A stretch of DNA of 64,000 nucleotides from Secundilactobacillus mixtipabuli. Lineage in GTDB: Bacteria; Bacillota; Bacilli; Lactobacillales; Lactobacillaceae. Every line of letters begins with the position of its first letter. Within the stretch, counting starts at the first letter, position 1. Position numbers and translations under genes: made by a program. Location: the NCBI RefSeq assembly GCF_002217925.1, contig NZ_BCMF01000003.1, positions 1-64,000 on the forward strand, read 5' to 3'. Of this stretch, positions 16,498 through 25,791 are shown in pieces. The notes beneath the pieces were generated by a model. The model was not told the origin of the DNA. It did not search any database and worked only from the letters and a program-made list of their open reading frames with translations.

Positions 16498-18120
16498 TTA
16501 ATAAATATTAGCAACTTGTGCTTGCGCAACTTCATGAGCCATAAAATCATCATACGTCGTGTCAGCGCGGTCAACAACACCTTTAGGACCAACTTCAACG
16601 ATGTGGTTAGCAATCGTCTGAATAAATTCGTGGTCATGACTGGTGAAGACCATAGAACCCGAAAAATCAATCAAGGCATCGTTTAAGCTGGTGATGCTTT
16701 CCAGGTCCAAGTGGTTAGTCGGATCGTCCAGTAAGAGGACGTTAGCCTTGCTCAGCATCAATTTAGAAAGGTAGCTACGTACCTTTTCGCCACCGGAGAG
16801 GACAGGGACTTCTTTGAGGACTTCGTCACCCTTGAAGAGCATTTGACCGAGGAAACCGCGAAGGAAGGTATTGTCGCTTTCTTCTTTGCTAGCGTATTGC
16901 CGCAGCCATTCTAGAATGTTCAAGTTATCATTATTGAACTCTGGATTGAGATCCTTTGGCATATAAGCGCGATTAGTCGTGACGCCCCAAGTGATTGAGC
17001 CGGTATCAGGTTCCATCGTACCTGCCAGTAACTGCATCAGAATACTGGTCGTCACATCGGAACGAGAAATTAAGGCTGTTTTATCACCAGGTCGGAGGAT
17101 AAAGTTGACGTTATCGAGAACTTTACGACCATTGATGGTCTTGCTGACGTTTTCAACTCGCAGTAAATCATTACCTAGTTCACGGTCCGGCGTAAACTTA
17201 ATAAATGGGTATTTACGTGAGCTTGGCTTGATGTCATCCAAGGTAATCTTATCTAATTGTTTCTTCCGGGAAGTTGCCTGCTTAGACTTTGAAGCGTTAG
17301 CTGAGAAACGGGCGATAAAGTCCTGCAGTTGCTTGATCTGTTCTTCTTTTTTAGAATTAGCTTGATTACGAAGCTTCAGGGCGAGTTCTGAGCTTTGGAG
17401 CCAGAAGTCGTAGTTGCCCACGAAGAGTTGGATTTTACCAAAATCAACGTCACACATATGGGTACATACGGCGTTTAAGAAGTGACGGTCATGGCTGACA
17501 ACTAAAACGGTGTTTTCATAGTCGGCAAGAAAGTTCTCAAGCCAGCTGATCGTTAATGGATCCAAACCATTGGTTGGTTCGTCCAAAAGCAACACGTCTG
17601 GTTTTCCAAACAGCGCTTGTGCCAACAACACCTTGATCTTTTCGCTTTCTGGTAAATCTTTCATTAATGCTTGATGGCGATCTTCAGGAATACCCATTGA
17701 TTGTAGTAATTGACTCGCATCGCTTTCAGCGTTCCAGCCGTCCATTTCAGCAAATTCACCCTCAAGTTCAGCGGCCTTGATGCCGTCTGCATCAGAAAAG
17801 TCGGCCTTTGCGTACAGCGCATCCTTTTCGGTCATGACTTCGTAAAGGTGTTCATGTCCTTGGAGAACAGTATTTAAAACGGTTTGCTCATCAAAGGCAA
17901 AGTGATCTTGTTTTAAGCTACTCATCCGTTCGTTAGGGCCTAGTGAAACATTCCCAGTAGTAGGGGTCAGCTGGCCCTCCAAAATTTTAAGAAAAGTTGA
18001 CTTACCAGCCCCGTTAGCACCAATAATGCCGTAGCAATTGCCGGGAGTAAACTTTAAATTAACGTCATCATACAGTTTGCGGTCCGAAAAGCTCATGGAC
18101 ACATTGGTTACAGTTAACAA
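16498..18120 (-). CDS. ABC-F family ATPase (YkpA/YbiT type)
   Basis: A 540-residue soluble protein with two ABC domains and a basic linker (KKEEQIKQLQDFIARFSANASKSKQATSRKK, about 258-288), typical of ABC-F factors that act on the ribosome. NBD1 has an intact Walker A (GANGAGKST, 34-42) and LLLDEPTN but a broken signature (LPESEK). NBD2 has lost its Walker A (SRSDVTTS) and reads LLDDPTN but keeps LSGGEK. So only the site made by NBD1 Walker A and NBD2 signature looks competent. As I recall, B. subtilis YkpA shows a similar NBD2 loss, so it is at least partly a family trait. Not expected to be an antibiotic-resistance ABC-F. A single gene with its own terminator. Confidence 0.9.
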   Translation of the reverse strand: MLTVTNVSMSFSDRKLYDDVNLKFTPGNCYGIIGANGAGKSTFLKILEGQLTPTTGNVSLGPNERMSSLKQDHFAFDEQTVLNTVLQGHEHLYEVMTEKDALYAKADFSDADGIKAAELEGEFAEMDGWNAESDASQLLQSMGIPEDRHQALMKDLPESEKIKVLLAQALFGKPDVLLLDEPTNGLDPLTISWLENFLADYENTVLVVSHDRHFLNAVCTHMCDVDFGKIQLFVGNYDFWLQSSELALKLRNQANSKKEEQIKQLQDFIARFSANASKSKQATSRKKQLDKITLDDIKPSSRKYPFIKFTPDRELGNDLLRVENVSKTINGRKVLDNVNFILRPGDKTALISRSDVTTSILMQLLAGTMEPDTGSITWGVTTNRAYMPKDLNPEFNNDNLNILEWLRQYASKEESDNTFLRGFLGQMLFKGDEVLKEVPVLSGGEKVRSYLSKLMLSKANVLLLDDPTNHLDLESITSLNDALIDFSGSMVFTSHDHEFIQTIANHIVEVGPKGVVDRADTTYDDFMAHEVAQAQVANIY

Positions 18121-18233
18121 GTTAGTACCTCACTTTATGGTTGTCGAAATCAAGAAATGTGAATCCGTCCCTACATAGTATCAGATTTATAAGGTATTTT
18201 CCATCTAAGGATGATAGGAAATGAATTTCGGAC

Positions 18234-18272
18234 AAAAAAATCACCTGCTGAACGTTTGAATTCAGCAGGCGA
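18234..18272 (-). terminator. Rho-independent terminator of the sugar porter
   Basis: On the minus strand GCCTGCTGAA and TTCAGCAGGT pair around a short loop and are followed by GATTTTTTT. Confidence 0.9.
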
Positions 18273-18296
18273 CTTTGTATTCAAAGGAAATGATGA

Positions 18297-19700
18297 CTAA
18301 TCTATTGCTTTTTCAGCAGCTTTCTTAGCTTCTTTAGTGGCTTCCTTATGACGCATTTCCATTTCAATTTCTTCCAGCGTCTTTCCACGGGTTTCAGGCA
18401 CAGCGTAGAGAACGAAGAAGATTGAAACGATAGCGAAGAAACCAAAGACAGCGAATGGTCCGCCAACATTGTTGTGGAAGGCGTTCAGCAGTACTAAGAA
18501 AAATTGGGAAACAATGAAGTTACCGATCCAGTTAGCTGCAGATCCAATGGAGTTACCAATACCACGCACATTCAATGGGAAAATTTCACCAATCATTAAC
18601 CAGCAAATTGGCCCCCATGAAACGGCGAAACCAAAGATATAAATTGCAATCAGAATCATGGTTGGTACCGCAGCTGCTTTAACACTCAATGTGAAGTTCA
18701 AGAATGACAAAATGATGATTGAAGTAGCCATAACGACGGAGCCGAAAAGTAAGATCGTGCGACGGTTAAATTTATCCATGATGTTGTAAGCAAGCACCGT
18801 GCACAAGAAGTTCACAATACCGATCCCAACTGAGATCCAAATGGCATCACCATCAGCGAAGCCAAACCCTTTGATAAAGACTTGTGGCAAGAAGTAGATA
18901 ACGGAGTTGATCCCAACCAATTGTTGTAGCAGCATTAAGCCGATTGCAACGAAAACAGCTGGTCGAGCAAAGGTCATTAATTCATGTAAACCGCCTTTAG
19001 GTTGGTTGGCAACTGCTTGAATCCCAGCTAATTCTTTATCAGGATCTTCATCAGTTTTTGCACGTAAATCGTGTAAAACTTCTCTAGCTTCATCAATTGA
19101 TCCCTTTTCAACCAAATATCTTGGTGATTCTGGTAAAACAATTGAACCGATGAACAGCGCAACGGCAGGGATCAAAGCTGATCCCAACATCCAGCGCCAA
19201 TCACGGATGCCTAAAAGGTTATGACCTAAAAAGCCTAAGTTGGATACGTAAGCAAGTAAAATACCTAAGGTAACCATTAACTGGAACATAGTCCCTAGGG
19301 AGCCACGGTGAGGGGCATCAGCAAGTTCCGCCAAATAGGCGGGCGTTAATGCTGATGCAGAACCAACGGCAAATCCTAGGATAATTCGGGCAATAATCAT
19401 GGAAACAAACCCGGAAGCTGCCATTGACAGGCCGGACCCAAGTAAGAATAGGAGGGAAGCAACTAATAATAACCGTTTTCGTCCAAACTTATCTGATAGA
19501 GATCCAATTGATAAAGCACCAACTGAGGAACCAATCAGAACAGATGAGGTAATAAAACCAGTCTGTTCAATGTTTAGCTTGAAACTGGATTCAATCAAAG
19601 ATGAAGCACCTGAAATAATCCCAGTGTCAAAACCAAATAGTAGGCCACCCAGTGCGCCAAAAGTAAATATAAAAATGGTACTTAAATGACGAACACGCAT
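18297..19700 (-). CDS. MFS sugar porter (AraE/XylE/GalP type)
   Basis: A 467-residue permease with about 12 membrane segments and the sugar-porter signatures: GLLFGFDTGIISGA near the start, DKFGRKR in loop 2-3, PESPRYLV after TM6, QQLVGINSVIYF in TM7 and PETRGKTLEEIE at the C-terminus. These indicate proton-coupled uptake of a pentose or hexose. ATG 19700 has GGAGAG upstream. Two cre-like sites lie 75-120 bases upstream, so glucose repression through CcpA is likely. No catabolic gene is adjacent, so the sugar remains unknown. Confidence 0.9.
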   Translation of the reverse strand: MRVRHLSTIFIFTFGALGGLLFGFDTGIISGASSLIESSFKLNIEQTGFITSSVLIGSSVGALSIGSLSDKFGRKRLLLVASLLFLLGSGLSMAASGFVSMIIARIILGFAVGSASALTPAYLAELADAPHRGSLGTMFQLMVTLGILLAYVSNLGFLGHNLLGIRDWRWMLGSALIPAVALFIGSIVLPESPRYLVEKGSIDEAREVLHDLRAKTDEDPDKELAGIQAVANQPKGGLHELMTFARPAVFVAIGLMLLQQLVGINSVIYFLPQVFIKGFGFADGDAIWISVGIGIVNFLCTVLAYNIMDKFNRRTILLFGSVVMATSIIILSFLNFTLSVKAAAVPTMILIAIYIFGFAVSWGPICWLMIGEIFPLNVRGIGNSIGSAANWIGNFIVSQFFLVLLNAFHNNVGGPFAVFGFFAIVSIFFVLYAVPETRGKTLEEIEMEMRHKEATKEAKKAAEKAID

Positions 19701-19773
19701 GACAATCTCTCCTAACTAGTAATTCGTATAATAGCTTCTTAGCAACCCCCATTGTAGTGATTTAGCCAAAAAA

Positions 19774-19820
19774 CGCAAACGTTTACATCCCCTTTATAGC
19801 TTGATATAAAGCGTTTTCGC
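19774..19820 (-). promoter_or_regulatory. Two cre-like sites upstream of the sugar porter
   Basis: On the minus strand TGTAAACGTTTGCG (19774-19787) and GCGAAAACGCTTTAT (19806-19820) match the catabolite-responsive element consensus with few changes. A TATTAT-like -10 follows closer to the gene. Confidence 0.6.
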
Positions 19821-20027
19821 GCTTTGGATAGGGAGGCAATTTTGAGATAAGAGAAAAGTAATCGTTCATGTTAATTTTGTCACATAGGCGCCACTACGCC
19901 CATTGTGTTCACAAGTCAACGTTGGGTGTTGTTTAGATCATCAAAAATTATAAAAATTGGTATACACCATAAAAAATAATTTAATTTTTTTATGGATGAG
20001 GGGACTAAATTACTTCAACTATGGTTT

Positions 20028-20043
20028 TGTTTCACGTGAAACA
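20028..20043. other. parS: parS ParB/Spo0J binding site (perfect palindrome)
   Basis: TGTTTCACGTGAAACA, a perfect match to the parS consensus TGTTNCACGTGAAACA. It lies in the 471-base gap between the sugar porter and phnXW; that gap otherwise holds the cre sites, an AT-rich stretch without an ORF, and the phn terminator. Confidence 0.85.
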
Positions 20044-20073
20044 ATTTTTTGAGCGATTAATGCTTGGTAAATA

Positions 20074-20118
20074 AATAGTACCAGCATGGCCTTTAATTAA
20101 GACTATGCTGGTACTATT
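20074..20118. terminator. Terminator hairpin of the phn operon
   Basis: AATAGTACCAGCAT and ATGCTGGTACTATT form a 14-bp perfect stem downstream of phnXW, with T-rich sequence following on the minus strand. Confidence 0.75.
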
Positions 20119-20170
20119 TGAAATTTGTTTTCCGCTGAGGGATTTTTGAATTGCTAACGCGTTAATGGCG

Positions 20171-22066
20171 TTACTTTTGAACCTGCAATTGCAATTCTTC
20201 TGCTGTGTACGTTTTGATTAAATCTAGTAAACGCGAGATATCGTCAGCCGATATTTCACCAATATTGCCAATTCTAAAACTGTCGCATTTTGAAACCTTG
20301 CCTGGGTAAATAATGAAGCCACGGTTTTTCAGATATTCGTAAAATGCACGGAAGTTAAAATCAGCTGTCGGAAATTTAAATGACGTGATGATGGGTGATT
20401 GCACACTTTCATCAATGACCAGTTCGTAACCGAGTTCCTGCATACCCTTACGTAAGAGCGTTTCATTATTATTGTAGCGGTGAGTTCGGGCGGTGACACC
20501 GCCTTCTTGTTCAAGCTCACGTAGCGCTTCTGCGAATGCATAGACAACGTGAGTAGGGGATGTAAAGCGCCATTTACCCGCCTGATTTTCAAAGGTTTGA
20601 TATTGGGCATATAGATCAAGTGCCAAGGAACGCGCATTACCTTCAGTAGCTTGTAAGGTGTGCTTCTTAGCTAACACAATACTGAAACCAGGAACGCCTT
20701 GAACGCATTTATTCGAACTGGTGACGAGGTAGTCGACACGGAGTTTTTCCAAATCAATTGGCACACCACCAAAGCTCGACATCGCATCAACTAGTGTGAT
20801 GATTCCTTTATCCGCTAAAGTGGGGATGATTGTTTCAATAGGATTTAATATTCCCGTAGTGGTTTCACAATGGACGACTGCAAAGTGGGTGACTTCAGGA
20901 TGTGCAGCTAACGCTTCCTCGACGGCCGCAAGTGTGACGGTTTGATCCTCGGGCACTTGTAGAACGACATGTGGAATAGCCAGATAATCAGCAATTTCAA
21001 TCATTCGTTCGCCGTAGGCACCGTTTGCAGCGATTAATAGAGTAGCGTTTGTTTTAGGCACAGCGGTTCCGATAGCAGCTTCTACACCAAAGCTGCCGCT
21101 ACCTTGCATCAAAACAGCCGTATAATCTTTTTCCGTGGCATTGCCAATGGTGACTAACTCATGACGAACCCATTGAGTGAGCTCTTTATAGTCATCATCC
21201 CAGGTGCCGTGATCGACCAGCATCGTTTCCTTAACGGTTTTGCTAGTCGTTAGGGGACCAGGTGTGAGTAGTAAAGGCATGTCATGTTGTTGGTCTTCGA
21301 TTGATTCAATGAGTGGAATTAAGTCGCCAATGTTATTAATGATTTCGTCGGCACCAGCTTCTTTCAAAGTAGCCGCGGCAATAGTATGATAACGATCGCG
21401 GTGTTCGATATCCAACTGACTGAATTCTTCTTCTGATAAGCCGATTAGGTTACCACCGTCCACAACACCAATGGAGATGGTGCCAGCGTTCTTGCCTTCA
21501 AGAATGTCGTTAACCGTATCGCCCACTTTGATAACATGAGATGGGTCAGTGATGTTCATCTTCTTCATCGCAAGTTCAACCATGTCCGGTTTTGGCCGAC
21601 CGACGTGGTTGGTCTGTTCGGAGGTAATATTATAAGCTGGTTTATAGCCTTGTTCAGCGGCTAAAGGTAGCACCTGATCCAGCATAGCTTGTGTGTAGCC
21701 TGTGGTGGTCGCCAGTTGGATATGGTGAGCATTAGCAAACTTAATTAAGTCGGTCATACCTGGTTTTAATTGAGCCGTCTCAGCTAATACTTTATTAATT
21801 TCGATTTGAAATTGAGCGTAAATTTCTGCCGCAGCTTTTTCCAGTGGCGTATCGGGATGGTTAGCTATCCAGGAGTTTGAGATTTCAGGTTCCTGCAGCA
21901 TTTTTCGCACGTGAGTCAGTTTATCTAAACCAACATCCTGACGAATAGTATCCTCGCTCAAGTCAATGAAGAAATGGGCAAAGGCATTTTTAAAGGCAAT
22001 GATGGGGGCTCGACTGCCGTAATCAATCGTCGTGCCTGCCCAGTCTAATACAATGGCTTCAATCAT
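20171..22066 (-). CDS. phnXW: Bifunctional phosphonoacetaldehyde hydrolase / 2-aminoethylphosphonate-pyruvate transaminase
   Basis: A 631-residue fusion. Residues 1-260 are PhnX: HAD nucleophile motif DWAGTTIDYG (8-17), the Schiff-base Lys in VGLDKLTHVRK (about residue 50), and KVGDTVNDILEGKNAG near 180. Residues 275-631 are PhnW: LLTPGPLTTSKTVKETML, QGSGSFGVEAAIG and the PLP lysine in SSNKCVQGVPGF. Together they convert 2-aminoethylphosphonate plus pyruvate to alanine and phosphonoacetaldehyde, then to acetaldehyde and phosphate. Separate genes are common; a fusion would channel the reactive aldehyde. It is the last gene of the phn operon, 41 bases after phnE, and follows GGAGGG. Confidence 0.92.
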   Translation of the reverse strand: MIEAIVLDWAGTTIDYGSRAPIIAFKNAFAHFFIDLSEDTIRQDVGLDKLTHVRKMLQEPEISNSWIANHPDTPLEKAAAEIYAQFQIEINKVLAETAQLKPGMTDLIKFANAHHIQLATTTGYTQAMLDQVLPLAAEQGYKPAYNITSEQTNHVGRPKPDMVELAMKKMNITDPSHVIKVGDTVNDILEGKNAGTISIGVVDGGNLIGLSEEEFSQLDIEHRDRYHTIAAATLKEAGADEIINNIGDLIPLIESIEDQQHDMPLLLTPGPLTTSKTVKETMLVDHGTWDDDYKELTQWVRHELVTIGNATEKDYTAVLMQGSGSFGVEAAIGTAVPKTNATLLIAANGAYGERMIEIADYLAIPHVVLQVPEDQTVTLAAVEEALAAHPEVTHFAVVHCETTTGILNPIETIIPTLADKGIITLVDAMSSFGGVPIDLEKLRVDYLVTSSNKCVQGVPGFSIVLAKKHTLQATEGNARSLALDLYAQYQTFENQAGKWRFTSPTHVVYAFAEALRELEQEGGVTARTHRYNNNETLLRKGMQELGYELVIDESVQSPIITSFKFPTADFNFRAFYEYLKNRGFIIYPGKVSKCDSFRIGNIGEISADDISRLLDLIKTYTAEELQLQVQK

Positions 22067-22106
22067 TAGGATCCCTCCAGAATTTATTAGTCAATAGCAT
22101 TAAAAT

Positions 22107-22961
22107 TTACTGATGTTTCACGGCTCGTAAGCGGTAAGAAATGATTTCCAGCACGAGTGCAAAGGCTAGAATCATATAGACCATGACACCAACTTCGTGG
22201 AAGTTAAAATAGAAGCTGCTTGACATGAATAATTGATAACCGATACCGCCAGCGCCCGCTGCTGCGCCGACTGCAATGGCATCAGCAAAGTTGATTTCAA
22301 AACGGATAAACGTCCAACTGAGGTAGCTTGGAATGAGGTTAGGGATGATTGCCTGGCGTATAATGGCGCTCTTTTTAAGTCCCATTGCCTGCATCGTTTC
22401 GATGATTTCTGGTGATAATTCATCCATGCTATCGGCATAAACCTTTGTTAAATAAGCGACGCTATGGAATGTGATACCAACCACAGCAGCGTTAGCACCT
22501 AAACCAAAGACGACACTGTAAATGAGTACCCAAAGAACAGTCGGAATGGCACGAATAACGGCCATAAAACTTTGAATTCCTAGAACTAGGGACGTAGGTG
22601 CGAGTCGCCTAGTACTTGCCAAAGCAAAGAAAAAGGCCAGTACGGAGCCAATCAAAGTTGTCAAAAAGGCGAGTAAGATACTTTGCCCTAACACACCTAA
22701 CAAGGAAATAAAAGTGGTATTGACTAAGCGTGGCTGCAGAAACATAATTTTGATGTTTTCTGCGAAACTCATTAGTGCCTCGGTTAATTTAAAGTGACTG
22801 GGTATCATTGTTGGCAAGGTCATTAGGGTGATATAGCCTAGCACAGCCAGTGTTAGCAAAATTGTGACGCGCCGGCGATCCCGAAAACGTAAGGGAATTG
22901 AAAGTCTTGGTCCGGAAGGTAATTGGGTGGGAATTGAGATTTGATTTTCGGGTTTGATCAT
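22107..22961 (-). CDS. phnE: Phosphonate ABC transporter permease
   Basis: A 284-residue membrane protein with about six segments and the binding-protein-dependent permease loop (ALSMDELSPEIIETMQAMG region, EAMQALGL-type motif). Its N-terminal 30 residues are polar. The ATG overlaps the stop of the upstream permease gene (ATGA), so the two are translationally coupled. It is the second PhnE of the operon; the pair probably forms a heterodimeric channel for 2-aminoethylphosphonate, with PhnC as ATPase. Confidence 0.9.
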   Translation of the reverse strand: MIKPENQISIPTQLPSGPRLSIPLRFRDRRRVTILLTLAVLGYITLMTLPTMIPSHFKLTEALMSFAENIKIMFLQPRLVNTTFISLLGVLGQSILLAFLTTLIGSVLAFFFALASTRRLAPTSLVLGIQSFMAVIRAIPTVLWVLIYSVVFGLGANAAVVGITFHSVAYLTKVYADSMDELSPEIIETMQAMGLKKSAIIRQAIIPNLIPSYLSWTFIRFEINFADAIAVGAAAGAGGIGYQLFMSSSFYFNFHEVGVMVYMILAFALVLEIISYRLRAVKHQ

Positions 22962-23758
22962 GATAATAACCTCCCAATCAGATTAGAGATAAGCTCAACT
23001 GTGACAACTAAAATGATGACTGATAAGACGACGAGTCCAGCGGCGCCATATCTTAGACTTTTAAAGTAGAGGTTGAAGATGAAACCAACACCAGTCCCCG
23101 TTAGCAAGCCGACTAAAGTGGCATCACGAACGTTGTTTTCAATCATATAAAGAATCCAAGACATGAGCGCAACAGCAATCTCAGGTAGTAGCCCCTGAAA
23201 GATCACTTGCAGATAGGTAGCACCAGTGGCTTGCAACGCCTGGATCTTTTCGGTGCCAAAGTCCTCAATTGTTTCCATAAAAGCTCGGGTGAGAAATCCC
23301 AAGGTCATGAAGAAGAGTGCCAGAAAGCCGGTCAGATCATTTTGCTTGAATGAAAAGAGCAGGATCATGGCCCAAGCAACGATTGGAATATTTCGTAACA
23401 AAGAGGAGAATCCCCGAATGACCCAGCTGATTGTAATGGCAGGCGTGAGCGTTTTTGCACCGATAACTGCTAAAAAGAGTGAAATAACAGCTGCACAGCT
23501 AGTTGCGGCTACTGCGACTAGAAAAGTCCGCAAGAGCTGCTGAACGATTTCATGCCAATACCCCTTGGAGGCCTCATTAGGAATGAAGTTTTGAATTAAC
23601 CATGCGATACCGTCTTGAATATTGAGGAGTGAATGGGACTGGAATCCTAATCCCATTGAAGCGCCAATGTAGGCAGCACCAAGGATGACGATTAATAGTG
23701 TCAGCTTAAAACGCTTTTTGGTGAAGAAGTCGTTCATCTCTTCAACGTTAGAATTCAT
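22958..23758 (-). CDS. phnE: Phosphonate ABC transporter permease
   Basis: A 266-residue permease. The start is ATG 23758 (MNSNVEEMNDFF), with GAAAGGAGCC upstream, which trims 46 codons of open frame. It therefore overlaps the end of phnC by 11 bases. About six membrane segments and the permease loop (METIEDFGTEKIQALQATGATYLQV) are clear. It acts with the second PhnE and PhnC. Same operon as phnD-phnC, under the Pho-box-like control region. Confidence 0.9.
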   Translation of the reverse strand: MNSNVEEMNDFFTKKRFKLTLLIVILGAAYIGASMGLGFQSHSLLNIQDGIAWLIQNFIPNEASKGYWHEIVQQLLRTFLVAVAATSCAAVISLFLAVIGAKTLTPAITISWVIRGFSSLLRNIPIVAWAMILLFSFKQNDLTGFLALFFMTLGFLTRAFMETIEDFGTEKIQALQATGATYLQVIFQGLLPEIAVALMSWILYMIENNVRDATLVGLLTGTGVGFIFNLYFKSLRYGAAGLVVLSVIILVVTVELISNLIGRLLS

Positions 23759-24518
23759 GAACAAGGCTCCTTTCTGGGACAGCACCTTTTTGATAGATTC
23801 CAGTGATAGCAGCATCAGAAAGGGCTTGGGTCCGATCGTCAAAGACGACTTGCCCATTATTGATGCCAATAACGTGATCGGCATATTCTCTAGCAATATC
23901 GACTTGGTGGAGATTGATCAGAACTGAAATACCATCATTTATGGCGAGATCTCTCAGGATATCCATGACGGTAATGGTTGATTTAGGGTCTAGCGAGGCA
24001 ATTGGTTCATCGCACAAGATGATTTTGGGATGTTGCATTAATGCACGGGCAATACCAACGCGTTGCTTTTGTCCACCACTAAGGTTACGGCATTGCTGGT
24101 AAGCAAAATCTTTAAGGCCAACTTTTTCAAGCAGTTTCAAAGCCGTTTCCTTTTCTCGGTTGCTATAAAGAGAAAAGATACCGGCTAGATTAGACTTCGT
24201 TCCTAAGCAGCCATGAAGGACATTCTCAATGGCAGTTAAGGGTTCAATCAAATTATAATTTTGGAAAATCATGCCGATTCGGCAACGAGCTCGCCGCAAC
24301 TGCGACCGGTTTAATTGACGCATATCAGTGTCGTCGAACAAAATCTCACCATCATCATCACGAATCAGTTGGTTGATACTACGTAAAATTGTGGTTTTAC
24401 CGGCACCAGAAGGCCCGATAATGACGGTTACTTCACCAGGATGAACGCTAAAGGAAACATCAGTTAACGACTTTTTTTCGCCATCGTAACTCTTAGCTAA
24501 GTGATTCACTGTTAACAT
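23748..24518 (-). CDS. phnC: Phosphonate ABC transporter ATP-binding protein
   Basis: A 256-residue ABC ATPase with Walker A GPSGAGKTT (35-43), Q-loop FQNYNLIEPLT, signature LSGGQKQR, Walker B ILCDEP and switch His in LINLHQVD. The Q-loop and length match PhnC. ATG 24518 follows GGAGGG and lies 24 bases after phnD. It energises uptake through the two PhnE subunits. Confidence 0.92.
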   Translation of the reverse strand: MLTVNHLAKSYDGEKKSLTDVSFSVHPGEVTVIIGPSGAGKTTILRSINQLIRDDDGEILFDDTDMRQLNRSQLRRARCRIGMIFQNYNLIEPLTAIENVLHGCLGTKSNLAGIFSLYSNREKETALKLLEKVGLKDFAYQQCRNLSGGQKQRVGIARALMQHPKIILCDEPIASLDPKSTITVMDILRDLAINDGISVLINLHQVDIAREYADHVIGINNGQVVFDDRTQALSDAAITGIYQKGAVPERSLVHEF

Positions 24519-24542
24519 AGGGGACCCTCCTTTTGCCAGGGA

Positions 24543-25568
24543 CTATTCGCCGAGTACTTTATGAGTAGGTGCGTACCATTTGTCGGAAATGGCGATGAAT
24601 TGGGTGTCACCATCTTTTGGCAGTAAACTGTGGACTTTGGCAGTAGATGGCGCAAAGAATTTTTTATCCTTAGCAATTCGAGATGAAGTTAAAGCTTTAA
24701 TGATCTTCTTAGTATCTGTTTTGCTGAGCATTTTGGCGTTCACAGCAATGGGTTCGTTTTGTACGGGGTATGCTGCTAAAGCGATGCTTTCCTTGCCACG
24801 GACACTGTTGAATGGTGCTGGTGCGTTGGCATTGATCTTGAAGTCGGCACCTGCCTTAGTTGAATCGTTGGTGAATTTACCGTAGGAAACCAGATCCATA
24901 TCATCAAAGGCAGCCACATCGGCGTCACCCTTAAGCAGGTTCACGGCTGAACCCTGATGTGATCCGCCAAACAGTACCTTAGAGAAGAACTTGCCGCTTT
25001 GTTGCAGATCGTCCTTGTTTTTAAGCTTGAAACTAGTTTGAATAGCGCCTGCTGGAATAGCAAAACCAGAAGTTGAAGTGTTGGAAACAAATGACATCTT
25101 TTGACCCTTGATCTTATCGAGACTGTATTTGCCATTCACTTTGTATTGATTTGCTTTATCCTTTGGTACCATGATGTAACTATGATACTGGGCATCTTTT
25201 AGTGTCCCTGATTTACCAGAGTAGGTTAAGATTGGCTCAACGGCAGCGTTTTGCTTATGGGCCTGAATGTAACTGTCTGGTCCCATTAAAGCAATTTGCG
25301 CTTTACCCGAGGAAATGGCTTGAATGGCAACGTTATAGTCAGTGGTTGTTTTAACTTCGACCTTTTTACCGGTTGCTTTGTGAATCTCGTTAGCAAGTGC
25401 TGTTCGGGCTGGCCCTGCTTCTTTGGCTGAGTCGCCAGGGAGGAAGACAACCGTGAGGGCTTTCGCCTTTTGGTGTCCCCCGTTAGCATTGGAAGAACTG
25501 CATCCGGCTGCAGCTAGTGATAAACCTAAGATTCCGGCGGCGAATAAACTTGTCTTTAAAATATGCAT
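24543..25568 (-). CDS. phnD: Phosphonate-binding lipoprotein
   Basis: A 341-residue secreted binding protein. The signal peptide ends in a lipobox (LSLAAAGC, Cys about residue 23), so it should be lipid-anchored outside the membrane. PhnD-type features are FLPGDSAKEAGPARTALANEI, ALMGPDSYI, SFVSNTSTSGFAIPAGAI and GGSHQGSAVNLLKGDADVAAFDD. It captures 2-aminoethylphosphonate or a related phosphonate for the PhnCEE transporter. First gene of the operon; ATG 25568 follows AGGGG. Directly upstream is the Pho-box-like array. Confidence 0.92.
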   Translation of the reverse strand: MHILKTSLFAAGILGLSLAAAGCSSSNANGGHQKAKALTVVFLPGDSAKEAGPARTALANEIHKATGKKVEVKTTTDYNVAIQAISSGKAQIALMGPDSYIQAHKQNAAVEPILTYSGKSGTLKDAQYHSYIMVPKDKANQYKVNGKYSLDKIKGQKMSFVSNTSTSGFAIPAGAIQTSFKLKNKDDLQQSGKFFSKVLFGGSHQGSAVNLLKGDADVAAFDDMDLVSYGKFTNDSTKAGADFKINANAPAPFNSVRGKESIALAAYPVQNEPIAVNAKMLSKTDTKKIIKALTSSRIAKDKKFFAPSTAKVHSLLPKDGDTQFIAISDKWYAPTHKVLGE

Positions 25569-25610
25569 GTTAAATAACCCCTATCTAATTTGATAGGCTT
25601 AATACTACTG

Positions 25611-25680
25611 GTTAAATGTAAATACAGGATAAATCCTTCGTAAATGTTTATTCATATCGTGTAAATGTTTGGTAAATAAG
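25611..25680 (-). promoter_or_regulatory. Pho-box-like direct repeats upstream of phnD
   Basis: On the minus strand TTTAC(A/C/G) or TTTATC recurs with a period of about 11 bases: TTTACC, TTTACA, a degenerate TGAATA, TTTACG, TTTATC, TTTACA. One step is 10 bases. This is the arrangement of PhoP boxes. A -10-like TAGTAT/TATTAA follows, and a small CCTATC/GATAGG hairpin lies in the leader. Phosphate-starvation control of the phn operon is the natural reading. Confidence 0.65.
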
Positions 25681-25791
25681 TACCGGTATGATATTGGCAG
25701 ATACTAGAAAAGGGCATAATTTTGGTGTCATTTTACATTTTGTAGTATGTTTGAAAGTGAAATGATAATCAGTAGACAGGAGGAAATCAAT

